A stretch of 64,000 nucleotides of DNA from an uncultured Clostridia bacterium. Lineage in GTDB: Bacteria > Bacillota > Clostridia > Christensenellales > Aristaeellaceae. Below the pieces are notes generated by a model that saw only the letters and a list, made by a program, of their open reading frames with translations, was not told the DNA's origin and searched no databases. Below are positions 51,134 through 59,448 of the stretch, piece by piece. The position numbers were made by a program, and so were the translations under genes. Position 1 is the stretch's first letter. Each line of letters opens with the position of its first letter. The stretch is from assembly GCA_934675735.1 (NCBI GenBank), contig CAKURR010000001.1:124001-188000 (forward strand), given 5' to 3'.

Positions 51134-52090
51134 TTGCGGGATGAGCGGCGGGCGCTTGCCGCGCGCATGACTCCGAAGGCCGCCGGGCTGCTGATGGATT
51201 TGCCGATGCTTCGGGCGCGACGGCTGGAGGAAATGCGGTTTTATGCGGGGCAAAACGCCTGCTTTGTCTTTGACGGGCGGGGCGAAACGCAGAATGCGCT
51301 TTTTTCCGCTCAAGAGGTGGACGAGCTGGTGACGGCGCTGTGCGGCTATTCGCGCTATGCCTATGAAACCCGGCTTGCACAAGGGTTTATTCCGCTGGAA
51401 GGCGGCCACCGCGCAGGCGTCTGCGGTCGGGTGACGCGGGATAAGTACGGCACGGCGCGGCTGTCGTCGCCGACCTCCGTGTGCATCCGCATAGCGCGGG
51501 CAATCCGCGGCGCAAGCGAAGCGGTTTTGCCATATGTGACGGAAGCGGACGGGCGAATTGCCCGCGTGCTGCTGCTCGGCCCGCCGGGATGCGGCAAGAC
51601 GACGGTTTTGCGCGACGCGGCGGAAAGACTGGCTGAGCGCGGGCTTCGCGCGGCGGTTTGCGACGAGCGGGAGGAGCTTTTTCCGGAGGACGCGGCACAG
51701 GCGGGCATCGACGTGATGCGCGGCGCGGACAAGGCGACGGCGATTCAGATGCTGCTGCGCGCGATGGCGCCTCAGGTGATTCTCTGCGACGAAATCGGCG
51801 ACATGCGGGATGTTCGGGCGCTGAAAGACGCGGCGCGGTGCGGCGTCGGGCTGATGGCCAGCGCGCACGCGGGGACATTTGACGATGTGCGGCGGCGTCC
51901 GGTTCTGCGGGCGCTGTATGAGGCGGCGGCGTTTGACCGTTATCTGCTGCTGGGGCGGCACGGCAAACTCGAAGCGGCGTATGATGCGGCGGGCGGGCTG
52001 CTTGCGGAAGGGGGAAATGCGCATGACGGATGCGGCGATGATGGCGATGCTTACGCTGAGCGCCGTCGGTTTTGCGGCGGCGGACGGTGA
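51134..52090 (+). CDS. spoIIIAA: SpoIIIAA, stage III sporulation ATPase
   Basis: This 318-residue cytosolic ATPase resembles secretion-type ATPases and powers the SpoIIIA-SpoIIQ channel between mother cell and forespore. Walker A is LLGPPGCGKTT, Walker B is QVILCDEIGDM, and EGGHRAGVCGRV is typical. I prefer a TTG start at 51134, with GGAGG eight bases upstream, because the longer reading from 51056 begins inside a terminator. The 3' end overlaps spoIIIAB by 68 bases, which is longer than usual. It is the first gene of a complete spoIIIA operon, expected to be under mother-cell sigma-E control; I could not place a convincing sigma-E promoter. Confidence 0.93.
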   Translation: MRDERRALAARMTPKAAGLLMDLPMLRARRLEEMRFYAGQNACFVFDGRGETQNALFSAQEVDELVTALCGYSRYAYETRLAQGFIPLEGGHRAGVCGRVTRDKYGTARLSSPTSVCIRIARAIRGASEAVLPYVTEADGRIARVLLLGPPGCGKTTVLRDAAERLAERGLRAAVCDEREELFPEDAAQAGIDVMRGADKATAIQMLLRAMAPQVILCDEIGDMRDVRALKDAARCGVGLMASAHAGTFDDVRRRPVLRALYEAAAFDRYLLLGRHGKLEAAYDAAGGLLAEGGNAHDGCGDDGDAYAERRRFCGGGR

Positions 52091-52544
52091 GATGCGGCGC
52101 GTGCGATGGGTGCAGGCGATGCGCCGCTGTTTGATACGGATGAACGACATGATTCGCTACGAGCGCGCGCCGCTGGCGAAGATGCTGCAAACCATCGATT
52201 TGCGCACGACGCGCGAGCAGCGGGAACTGACCCGCCTTCTGCACGCGTGCGCCGCTCGGCTGGAAACGAGCGCCAACCCGCAGCTCGTCGAGATATTCGC
52301 GGGGGAAGCGGGCAGGCTGCCCGCCTACGGCGTGCTCGGCGAAGCGGACAGGAGCGCGTTTGAACAGGTGATGGCCGAACTGGGGCGAACGGGGCTGGAC
52401 GAGCAGCTTCGCATCCTTTCCGACGCGGACGAGCGTCTGCGGCGGCGGGAGGAAGGGCTGCGGCGGGACGCGGCAAAGCGCGCCCAGCTCATCCGCACAT
52501 TGGGCGTGACGGGCGGCGCGGCGGTGTTTCTGCTGCTGATTTAA
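52023..52544 (+). CDS. spoIIIAB: SpoIIIAB, stage III sporulation protein
   Basis: This 173-residue protein has a hydrophobic N-terminus, a helical middle part and a final hydrophobic anchor (GVTGGAAVFLLLI), the SpoIIIAB pattern; the fold resembles GspF-like platform proteins. The ATG at 52023 has GGGGG eight bases upstream; one at 52017 is also in frame. It overlaps spoIIIAA by 68 bases and is followed after 16 bases by spoIIIAC. Confidence 0.88.
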   Translation: MTDAAMMAMLTLSAVGFAAADGEMRRVRWVQAMRRCLIRMNDMIRYERAPLAKMLQTIDLRTTREQRELTRLLHACAARLETSANPQLVEIFAGEAGRLPAYGVLGEADRSAFEQVMAELGRTGLDEQLRILSDADERLRRREEGLRRDAAKRAQLIRTLGVTGGAAVFLLLI

Positions 52545-52560
52545 GGGGGGAGGCGGACGC

Positions 52561-52758
52561 GTGAACATCGACCTGCTGTTTCAAATTGCGGGCGTGGGCA
52601 TTCTGATTTTCGCGGTGAATCAGGTGCTGCAAAAGGCCGGACGGGAGGATATCGCGGTGCTGGCCTCCGTGGCGGGGCTGGTGGTAGTGATGTTTCTGGT
52701 GGTGGATTTGGTGGCGCAGCTGCTCAATAATGTGAAGAGCATCTTCGGCCTGTATTGA
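52561..52758 (+). CDS. spoIIIAC: SpoIIIAC, stage III sporulation membrane protein
   Basis: This 65-residue protein has two membrane segments and closely follows the SpoIIIAC pattern (IDLLFQIAGVGILIFAVNQVL, then KAGREDIAVLASVAGLVVV). It is a channel component of the SpoIIIA complex. The start is GTG at 52561 with GGGGGGAGG upstream. Confidence 0.95.
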   Translation: MNIDLLFQIAGVGILIFAVNQVLQKAGREDIAVLASVAGLVVVMFLVVDLVAQLLNNVKSIFGLY

Positions 52759-52769
52759 GGGGGCGGAAA

Positions 52770-53150
52770 ATGGTTCGGCTCATCGGTTTTTGCCTGCTGG
52801 CGGCGGTGCTGACGATGCTTCTGCGCCCCATGAACCCGAGCGCGGCGGCGCTGCTGTGCGTGGCCTTCGGCGCGATGACGCTCTCGATGCTGCTGCCTGC
52901 CGTGGGCGGATACGTGACGCAGATACGGGCGTTCCTTTCCACGCTGTCGCTGGAAGCGGGCTGCGGGCAGACCATGCTGCGCGCGACGGGCATTGTGCTG
53001 ATGACGCAGTTCGCGGCTCAGGTTTGTCGGGATATGGACGCGCCGTCGATTGCCTGCCGCGCGGAGCTTTGCGGGCGGCTGCTTTTGCTGGGTGTGGCGC
53101 TGCCGATTTTTATCGAGCTGACGCAGATGGCGGTCGGCGCGCTGCAATGA
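52770..53150 (+). CDS. spoIIIAD: SpoIIIAD, stage III sporulation membrane protein
   Basis: This 126-residue membrane protein has about four hydrophobic segments and is related to SpoIIIAC in its first half. The ATG at 52770 follows GAGGGGGCGG. Its stop overlaps the spoIIIAE start (ATGA). It functions as a membrane subunit of the feeding-tube complex. Confidence 0.93.
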   Translation: MVRLIGFCLLAAVLTMLLRPMNPSAAALLCVAFGAMTLSMLLPAVGGYVTQIRAFLSTLSLEAGCGQTMLRATGIVLMTQFAAQVCRDMDAPSIACRAELCGRLLLLGVALPIFIELTQMAVGALQ

Positions 53151-54301
53151 AGCGGTTTGCGGCGCTTTTTCTGATGACGGCAGTGCTCGTTCCGACCATC
53201 GGCGCGGCGGAAGAGACGGATGAACGGGTGGCGGCGGGCATTGAAAGCGTCATCGGCGATTTGGATTTTGCGCAGACGGCGGATATCACGCTGGACGTGC
53301 CCGGCTGGCCGGAACACCGCAGTCTGGAAGAGACGGTGCGCGCCATTGCGGGCGGAGAGAGATTTTCGGCGGATGACGCGCTGACGGCGGTGCTCGGCGC
53401 GTTTGCCGAAGAGGTCAGCGCGCTGTTTCGGATGATGCTTGCCATCATGCTGCCGGTCGTACTGGCCGGTATGCTGATGCACACGCTCACCCTGCAGTCG
53501 GATTCGCTTTCGGCGATGAGCAAAAGCGCCTGCTTCGTGCTGGTGCTGATGCCCGTCATCGTCGTGACGCTGGGCGAACTGACGCACACGAAGCAGACCA
53601 TCGTCACCATGACTCATCATATGGAAAGGCTTCTGCCGATGCTGCTCACGCTGCTGACGGCGCTGGGCGGCAGCGCGTCCTCCGCGTTTCTGCATCCGAT
53701 GGTCGCGGCGGCCTCGGGCAGCATGGTGTTTCTGGCGCGGGAGGTCATTCTGCGGCTGGTGATGTGCACATGCGCGGTGACGGCGGTCAACCACCTGTCC
53801 GACAGGGCGCATCTCACGCGGATGGCACAGCTTCTGCGCGGCGCGGTCTGCTGGCTGCTGGGCGTGAGCTTCACGGTGTTTCTGGGCGCCATGTCATTAC
53901 AAGGCGTGACGAGCGCGAGCATCGACGGCGTGGCGATTCGCGCGGCGAAATACGCGGTGGACAACTTCGTTCCGGTTGTCGGCGGCATGTTTTCCGACAC
54001 GATGGATACGCTGGTTGGCTGCACGCTGATTGTCAAAAACGCGCTGGGCGTAGCGGCGGTGCTGGTGCTGGTCGGCGCGCTGGTCGGGCCGATGCTGCGC
54101 ACGCTGGCGGTGGTGTTTATGCTGCGGCTGAGCGCGGCGCTGCTCGAACCGGTTGCGGATGGCGACGTCGTGTGCGCCATCGGCGACTTTTCGCGGACGG
54201 TCGTGCTGTTTTTCATCACCATGCTTTGCGTGGGCACGATGTATTTTCTGCTGATTGTGCAGGTGCTGCTCGTGGGCAACCTGACGGTGCTGCTGCGGTA
54301 A
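53147..54301 (+). CDS. spoIIIAE: SpoIIIAE, stage III sporulation membrane protein
   Basis: This 384-residue protein has a signal-like N-terminus, an extracytoplasmic segment of about 80 residues and about eight membrane segments, matching SpoIIIAE in length and layout (for example the LPMLLTLLTALGGSASSAFLHP region). It is the largest membrane subunit of the SpoIIIA complex. It begins by ATGA overlap with spoIIIAD. Confidence 0.94.
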   Translation: MKRFAALFLMTAVLVPTIGAAEETDERVAAGIESVIGDLDFAQTADITLDVPGWPEHRSLEETVRAIAGGERFSADDALTAVLGAFAEEVSALFRMMLAIMLPVVLAGMLMHTLTLQSDSLSAMSKSACFVLVLMPVIVVTLGELTHTKQTIVTMTHHMERLLPMLLTLLTALGGSASSAFLHPMVAAASGSMVFLAREVILRLVMCTCAVTAVNHLSDRAHLTRMAQLLRGAVCWLLGVSFTVFLGAMSLQGVTSASIDGVAIRAAKYAVDNFVPVVGGMFSDTMDTLVGCTLIVKNALGVAAVLVLVGALVGPMLRTLAVVFMLRLSAALLEPVADGDVVCAIGDFSRTVVLFFITMLCVGTMYFLLIVQVLLVGNLTVLLR

Positions 54302-54316
54302 CGGGAGGGCTGGCGG

Positions 54317-54526
54317 ATGATGACCCTGATGGCAAGGCTCTGCACGCTGTGCGCGCTGAGCGCGGTTATCCAGATGGCGCTCGGCGAAAGCGATGCGAAG
54401 GGGAGCGTGCGGATGATTGGCGGGCTGCTGATGCTGCATTTGACGCTTGGCGGCATACGGGAGTTGTTTGCCGCGCTGGCGCGGGCGGCGAGCGCGGAGG
54501 CTGTTTTGAACTGCCTGATGAAATGA
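54317..54526 (+). CDS. spoIIIAF: SpoIIIAF, unusually short
   Basis: This 69-residue protein sits in the spoIIIAF position and keeps only the two N-terminal membrane segments (LCALSAVIQMAL and MIGGLLMLHLTLGGI with surrounding residues). SpoIIIAF of well-studied spore formers is about 200 residues, with a ring-forming domain after these segments; here that domain is absent. The frame is intact, with GGGAGG upstream, and no continuation is seen in other frames before spoIIIAG. It is either a genuine short form or a deletion derivative. Confidence 0.75.
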   Translation: MMTLMARLCTLCALSAVIQMALGESDAKGSVRMIGGLLMLHLTLGGIRELFAALARAASAEAVLNCLMK

Positions 54527-54555
54527 CCCGATGCGACGAAAGGAGGGCGCGCGGC

Positions 54556-54942
54556 GTGGCGGATTGGATTCGGCGAATCAAAGCGACGCTTACGCCGCAG
54601 CTGATTGCGCTGCTGCTCGCCGCGTTTGCGCTCATCGGCTACTGCGCATGGCGGAATGAACCGAGCGGAACGACGCGGCTGGAAAAGCAGGCTTCGGCGG
54701 TGCTCTCGCGCGTGGAAGGCGCAGGGCGCGTCGAGGTGACGGTGATGACGCGAAAGGCGCAGACGGGCGGAACGGGCCTGCTGACGGGGAAAACGGACGG
54801 GGACGCGGAAATTCCGTGCGGCGCGGTGGCTGTGGCGCAGGGCGCGGGCGACCCCTTTGTGCGGATGCAGCTGGAACAGGCGCTTTGTGCGTTGCTGGGA
54901 CTGCCGGGCTCGGCGGTCAGTGTGATGGCGGGAGGAAAATGA
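54556..54942 (+). CDS. spoIIIAG: SpoIIIAG, stage III sporulation protein (short form)
   Basis: This 128-residue protein has one membrane segment (residues 15-35) and an extracytoplasmic ring-building domain with LSRVEGAGRVEVTVMT and VRMQLEQALCALLGLPGSAVSVM, typical of SpoIIIAG, which forms a large ring in the intermembrane space. It is shorter than the roughly 200-residue Bacillus protein, mainly in the insert. The start is GTG at 54556 after AGGAGGG. The stop overlaps the next start. Confidence 0.88.
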   Translation: MADWIRRIKATLTPQLIALLLAAFALIGYCAWRNEPSGTTRLEKQASAVLSRVEGAGRVEVTVMTRKAQTGGTGLLTGKTDGDAEIPCGAVAVAQGAGDPFVRMQLEQALCALLGLPGSAVSVMAGGK

Positions 54943-55484
54943 TGGAAAAGCAGGGGATCAAACAGATGGCGTATCGCCATCCGGTCGGCGTGCTGCGGCT
55001 GTTCTGCGGCGCGCTTTTGCTGGCGCTGCTGGGCGTGTGCGGCTATATGGGCGCGGCGCGGCAGGAAAACGTGCAGTCCGTCGTCAGTCTGCCCGTGACG
55101 CGGGTGGAGCTGGAGGGGGAAGCCGTCGGCGGAAGCTCGATTGCCGGGGTGCGGGAAAAGCTTGAGCAAAGCCGCAGGGAAGAGCTGGCGCTGCTGGACG
55201 GCGTGATTGCCGACGCGGGCGCGACCTCGGCGGCGAAGGAGGATGCGCTGGCGCAAAAGACACAGATTGCGGCGCGGATGGAGCAGGAAGCGCAGATGAC
55301 CGCGATTTTGAACGGCATGGGCGCGGAAGGGGCGCTGGCCGTCTGCGGCGCGCAGGGCGTGACGCTGCTCATCCCACAGGAATTTGGTCTGGATGAAACG
55401 GCCAGAAATCAGCTTTTGAACGCCGTAAGCGGGCAATCCGGCACGGAAACGGCGCAACTAAAAATCATTCTCATCAAAAAATAA
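54942..55484 (+). CDS. spoIIIAH: SpoIIIAH, stage III sporulation channel protein
   Basis: This 180-residue protein has one membrane segment at about residues 20-38, a helical linker rich in Glu and Ala, and a C-terminal YscJ/FliF-like ring domain (ALAVCGAQGVTLLIPQEFG). SpoIIIAH pairs with SpoIIQ across the intermembrane space. Two start codons (54939 and 54942) are possible; GGAGG spacing favours 54942. It closes the spoIIIA operon. Confidence 0.92.
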   Translation: MEKQGIKQMAYRHPVGVLRLFCGALLLALLGVCGYMGAARQENVQSVVSLPVTRVELEGEAVGGSSIAGVREKLEQSRREELALLDGVIADAGATSAAKEDALAQKTQIAARMEQEAQMTAILNGMGAEGALAVCGAQGVTLLIPQEFGLDETARNQLLNAVSGQSGTETAQLKIILIKK

Positions 55485-55495
55485 GCAAATTGGAA

Positions 55496-55524
55496 TTGTA
55501 CACGGGCGGAAAATCTGCTATACT
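55496..55524 (+). promoter_or_regulatory. Promoter of the asp23 operon
   Basis: TTGTAC (55496-55501) and TATACT (55519-55524) are separated by 17 bases. GGGAGG precedes the first ATG. Confidence 0.65.
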
Positions 55525-55554
55525 AATGAATATCCATAGGGAGGTGTTTTTGAA

Positions 55555-56103
55555 ATGAACGAAAATCAGAACGTCGATATCGACCGCGAGCAAAACAACG
55601 GTCAGATCACATACGCCAATGAAGTCATTTCCACCATCGTGAGCGTGGCCACCACGGAAGTGGACGGTATCTCCGCCATCGCGGGCAACAACGGCCTGCT
55701 GGGCAAGGGCAAGGTGCCGCGCGGCGTGCGCGTGGATATGAACGGCGAGGACGTCAGCGTGGACGTGAGCGTGACGGTCGATTACGGCATGCCCATTCAG
55801 AAGGTCGGCCGCAGCGCGCAGGAGAATGTGCGCAAATCCATCGAGTCCATGACGGGCCTGCATGTGGAGAAGGTCGATCTGCACGTGGTCGGCGTGAGCT
55901 TTGAAAAGGAAAACGAAGAGCTTCAGCAGAGCCAGAAGATCGCCATGAGCCTGGAGCAGGAGGAAGAGCAGCACGCGCTGGAGGAAGGCACGGTCGCTCA
56001 GGAAGCTCCTGCCGAGAAGCAGGAAGAGGAAGCCGCGGTTTCCGAAACCGACACGAGCGAGGAAGAACCCGAGCAGGAGGAAGAATCCTCCGAGCAGGCG
56101 TAA
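55555..56103 (+). CDS. Asp23/Gls24 family envelope stress protein
   Basis: This 182-residue protein contains the Asp23/Gls24 domain (residues about 18-125; GQITYANEVISTIVSVATTEVDGISAI, then VDVSVTVDYGMPI and VQ-type repeats) and a C-terminal tail of about 45 residues dominated by Glu. Asp23 proteins coat the inner face of the membrane through AmaP and respond to envelope stress. It heads an operon with AmaP and DUF2273, as in other Firmicutes. The function of the acidic tail is unknown. Confidence 0.92.
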   Translation: MNENQNVDIDREQNNGQITYANEVISTIVSVATTEVDGISAIAGNNGLLGKGKVPRGVRVDMNGEDVSVDVSVTVDYGMPIQKVGRSAQENVRKSIESMTGLHVEKVDLHVVGVSFEKENEELQQSQKIAMSLEQEEEQHALEEGTVAQEAPAEKQEEEAAVSETDTSEEEPEQEEESSEQA

Positions 56104-56134
56104 GCGAACAACTGCATAAAGGAGGAAACACAGT

Positions 56135-56905
56135 TTGAAGCATCCTGTATGGGATAGAATCCTGATTCTGCTGTGCGCGCTGGTCGCGCTGGGCTGCGCC
56201 GCCGGTGTGGTCGCGTTGCTTGTCGGAAAAATCTCCTTTGACATGATAACCGGCTGGCTGGCGTCGGTGGATATGAGCCGATTTGTCGTCAAGGCGGCGA
56301 TGGCGGGCATTGCGGCGCTGTTTGTGCTGCTGTTCCTGCTGCTGTTTGCGATGATTCTGCCGTCCAAGAAGAAGCGCTCGAGCAATTACGCCATCCAGCG
56401 CAACGAAAACGGCATGGTACGCATTTCGCTCAAGGCGCTTGAAACGCTGGTGAACAAGTGCCTCAATCAGCATGCCGAGCTGAAGGTTGTGACCTCGTCC
56501 CTGTACAGCGACGAGGAAAGCATCCGCGTGGATGTTCACATTTCGCTGCAGTCGGATATCAGCATGCCGCTGGCCATTTCCGCGCTGCAAAAGCAGATTA
56601 AAAAGTATCTGGAAGCCTGCTCCGGCGTGATGGTGCAGGAGGTGCGCGTCTTTGTGGACAGCACGATTCCGGCGGATGAAAAGACGGAGGCTTCTCCGTA
56701 TGCCATCCCGACGGCGCTGCTCGGCTTGGACGCGGATCCGCTGCCCGCGGCCGAGCGGGAAACCCGCGAAGACGATGCCGAGCCGGAAGCGCCTGCCGAA
56801 GAAACGGCGCAGAGCGAGGAAGAAGCCGCGCCCGCCGAGGCGGAGGAAGCGGCGGAATCGGCCCAAACCGAGAACGACGAGCAGGAGCAGGGTGAACAGG
56901 CATGA
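56135..56905 (+). CDS. amaP: AmaP, alkaline-shock membrane anchor protein
   Basis: This 256-residue protein has two membrane segments (about 10-30 and 55-80) and a cytosolic Asp23-like domain, then an acidic Glu/Ala tail of about 60 residues like that of its neighbour. AmaP anchors Asp23 to the membrane. The start is TTG at 56135, nine bases after GGAGG. The stop overlaps the DUF2273 start (ATGA). Confidence 0.88.
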   Translation: MKHPVWDRILILLCALVALGCAAGVVALLVGKISFDMITGWLASVDMSRFVVKAAMAGIAALFVLLFLLLFAMILPSKKKRSSNYAIQRNENGMVRISLKALETLVNKCLNQHAELKVVTSSLYSDEESIRVDVHISLQSDISMPLAISALQKQIKKYLEACSGVMVQEVRVFVDSTIPADEKTEASPYAIPTALLGLDADPLPAAERETREDDAEPEAPAEETAQSEEEAAPAEAEEAAESAQTENDEQEQGEQA

Positions 56906-57144
56906 TGGATTTGAAAACGTTTGTCAATCAGATGTTCACGCCGGGCACGGTGCCCTGCACGCTCTTCGGCATGGCGCTGGGAATCATTTTTGCCGTGCTC
57001 TGCCTGACCATCGGCGTCGGCGCGGCGCTGCTGATTGCGCTGTTTTGTCTCATCGGCGCGTTTATCGGCGGCGTGAAGGATAAAAAGAAGTTTGTGGAGA
57101 GCATTTATCTGTTTTTCCAGCATGACGAAAACAGCCGCTATTGA
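56902..57144 (+). CDS. DUF2273 small membrane protein
   Basis: This 80-residue protein has two membrane segments separated by a short turn (GMALGIIFAVLCLTIG and LIALFCLIGAFIGG) and a basic tail with KDKKKF, the DUF2273 pattern. Members occur with Asp23 and AmaP and probably join their membrane complex. ATGA overlap joins it to amaP. Confidence 0.9.
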   Translation: MMDLKTFVNQMFTPGTVPCTLFGMALGIIFAVLCLTIGVGAALLIALFCLIGAFIGGVKDKKKFVESIYLFFQHDENSRY

Positions 57145-57185
57145 GACGCGGCACTATCAATAAAACGGATCGGAGCAAATGAAGA

Positions 57186-57590
57186 ATGGCACGTCCAATA
57201 GCGCGTGAAGCTGCGATGCAGCTTGTATTTGAACAACTCTTTGGCGGGGATGCGACGGCTCAGACCCTCGTTGACCTGATCGATTATAACCCGAGCGAGA
57301 AGGACAGCACCTATATCGACACTGTGGTATCCGGCGTAAAGGAGCACGCCGAGGAGCTGGACGGCGAGATTTCCGCCTGCCTGCGCGGCTGGACGCTGGC
57401 GCGTCTGTCCCGCGTGGATTTGGCGATTATGCGCCTTGCCGTGTATGAAATGCAGTATACCGGCCTGCCGGCGGCGGTCGCCATCAACGAGGCGGTCGAG
57501 CTGACGCGCAAGTATTCCGGCGAGGAATCCTGCCCGTTTGTCAACGGCGTGCTGGGCACCATCAGCAGAAAGCTGGCGGCGCAGGCATGA
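57186..57590 (+). CDS. nusB: NusB transcription antitermination factor
   Basis: This 134-residue all-helical RNA-binding protein acts with NusE in rRNA antitermination. It opens with ARPIAREAAMQLVFEQLF (arginine-rich start) and has LSRVDLAIMRLAVYEM and the AVAINEAVELTRKYS signature. It overlaps the next gene by four bases. nusB upstream of folD and xseAB is a common order in Firmicutes. Confidence 0.95.
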   Translation: MARPIAREAAMQLVFEQLFGGDATAQTLVDLIDYNPSEKDSTYIDTVVSGVKEHAEELDGEISACLRGWTLARLSRVDLAIMRLAVYEMQYTGLPAAVAINEAVELTRKYSGEESCPFVNGVLGTISRKLAAQA

Positions 57591-58540
57591 GAGCTGTTCT
57601 GGGCATTGATACAAGCTGCTACACGACGTCCTGCGCGCTGGTCACGCCGGAGGGGGAGATTCTTGCCTCATCCCGCCGGCTGCTGACGGTGGAGGACGGC
57701 GCGCGCGGGCTCATGCAGTCGCAGGGTCTGTTTCAGCATGTCAAAAACCTGCCGCAGATGGTTCAAAATGTGATGGCCGACGTGCCGGAGGCGGAGATTT
57801 GCGCGGTTTGCTCAAGCACGCGCCCGCGCCCGACGGAGGACTCGTATATGCCCGTGTTTCGCGCGGGCGAAGGTCAGGCACGCGCAGCAGCGGCTTTGCT
57901 GCGCGTGCCTTTTTATCCTGTCAGCCATCAGGAAGGCCATGTGCGCGCGGCGACGGTCGATTCCGGTCTCGATGAAACAAAACCGTTTCTGGCGCTGCAT
58001 CTGTCCGGCGGCACGACGGAAATCCTGCTCTGCGAAAACGGAAAACTGACGCGGCTGGGCGGCAGTCTCGATTTGCACGCGGGTCAGCTGGTGGACAGAA
58101 CCGGCGTGCGGCTGCATATGCCTTTTCCGGCAGGGCCTTCGCTTGAAAAGCTGGCGATGCAAGGCAAGGCACAGGGGCTTATCGGCGTATCCGTCAAGGG
58201 CGTAAGCTGCAACATGGCGGGCGCGGAGAACAAGGTGACCAAGTGGATTGAAGGCGGCGAAATGCCGCGCGAGCAGATTGCCGCCGAGGTTTTTGATTTC
58301 CTCAGCCGAAGCATCCTCCGCATGATTGCCGCTGCGGGCGAGCAGACGGGGGCGAAACAGGCGCTGCTGGCGGGCGGCGTCGCATCCTCAACGCTGTTGA
58401 AAGGCATGCTGCTTGAGCGGGCGAGGAAAACAAGGTTGGGCTGCCGCCTGTGCTTTGCGAGGCCGGAGCTTTCCGGCGACAACGCGGTGGGCGTTGCACT
58501 GCTGGGCGCGAGCGCCTATCGGGCCGAGCACGACGCGTAA
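57587..58540 (+). CDS. TsaD/Kae1-like paralog (ASKHA fold), function uncertain
   Basis: This 317-residue protein is related to TsaD, the tRNA threonylcarbamoyladenosine enzyme, and was long annotated O-sialoglycoprotein endopeptidase. It keeps the N-terminal LGIDTSCYTTSCAL phosphate motif, the metal-binding VSHQEGHVRAA (HxxxH type), LHLSGGTTEIL and a C-terminal LLAGGVASSTLLK. Divergence in the middle, and its position between nusB and folD rather than with tsaB/tsaE, suggests a clostridial paralog of TsaD rather than TsaD itself. Its reaction is unknown. It starts by overlap with nusB. Confidence 0.8.
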   Translation: MRAVLGIDTSCYTTSCALVTPEGEILASSRRLLTVEDGARGLMQSQGLFQHVKNLPQMVQNVMADVPEAEICAVCSSTRPRPTEDSYMPVFRAGEGQARAAAALLRVPFYPVSHQEGHVRAATVDSGLDETKPFLALHLSGGTTEILLCENGKLTRLGGSLDLHAGQLVDRTGVRLHMPFPAGPSLEKLAMQGKAQGLIGVSVKGVSCNMAGAENKVTKWIEGGEMPREQIAAEVFDFLSRSILRMIAAAGEQTGAKQALLAGGVASSTLLKGMLLERARKTRLGCRLCFARPELSGDNAVGVALLGASAYRAEHDA

Positions 58541-58599
58541 ACGATGGAGAGAGTAAGAGAAATCCTGCGCTTCGTTTCAACAACAAAGGAGGGATTTTC

Positions 58600-59448
58600 A
58601 TGTCTGTAACATGGATTGACGGCCGAGCCGTCGCGAAAAAGTGGAAGGAAAACGCCGCGCAGCGCGCGCAGGCTTTGATTCAAAAGGGCATTACGCCGCA
58701 TTTGGCGGTGATTGTCGCGGGCGAAAATCCGGCGAGTCAGGTGTATGTGCGCAACAAAGAGAACGCGTGCAGCCGCGCGGGCATTCGCTCGACGGTTCTG
58801 CGCCTGCCGGAAACCTGCACCCAGGAAGAGCTGGAAAACGCCGTGCTGGCGCTGAACGCGGACGAGCAGGTGCACGGCATTCTGGTGCAGCTGCCGCTGC
58901 CGAAGGGGCTTGACGAGGCACGCGTGCTGGCGCTCATCGACCCGAAAAAGGACGTAGACGGTTTTCACGCGGTGAATGCGGGCAAACTGATGAGCGGCAG
59001 GCCCGAGTTTGTGCCGTGCACGCCGCTGGGCGTGATGAAGCTGCTGGAAGCGTATGACATTCCGACGCGCGGCAAACACGCGGTGGTCATCGGCCGCAGC
59101 AACATTGTGGGCAAGCCGATGGCCATGCTGCTGCTGGCGGCGGACGCCACGGTGACGATTTGCCACTCCAAGACAGAAAACCTGGCGGAGATTGCGCGTC
59201 GGGCGGATATTCTGGTGGCGGCGGTCGGCAGGCCGAACTTTGTGACGGGCGACATGATTCAATCCGGCGCGGCGGTCATCGACGTGGGCATCAACCGTGT
59301 GGACGGGGAACTGGTCGGCGACGTGAACGCGGCGGAAGCGGCGCAAAAGGCGGCGTATCTCACGCCCGTGCCCGGCGGCGTGGGGCAGATGACGATAGCG
59401 ATGCTGCTTTCCAACACGCTCGACGCGGCGGAACGCTATGGCCGCTAA
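58600..59448 (+). CDS. folD: Methylenetetrahydrofolate dehydrogenase/cyclohydrolase
   Basis: This 282-residue bifunctional enzyme interconverts methylene-, methenyl- and formyl-tetrahydrofolate in one-carbon metabolism. It has VGENPAS-type AGENPASQVYVRNKENAC with the catalytic Lys, QLPLPKGLD, PKKDVDGF, CTPLGVMKLL and the NADP-binding VVIGRSNIVGKP. GGAGGG precedes the ATG at 58600. It overlaps xseA by 11 bases. Confidence 0.96.
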   Translation: MSVTWIDGRAVAKKWKENAAQRAQALIQKGITPHLAVIVAGENPASQVYVRNKENACSRAGIRSTVLRLPETCTQEELENAVLALNADEQVHGILVQLPLPKGLDEARVLALIDPKKDVDGFHAVNAGKLMSGRPEFVPCTPLGVMKLLEAYDIPTRGKHAVVIGRSNIVGKPMAMLLLAADATVTICHSKTENLAEIARRADILVAAVGRPNFVTGDMIQSGAAVIDVGINRVDGELVGDVNAAEAAQKAAYLTPVPGGVGQMTIAMLLSNTLDAAERYGR

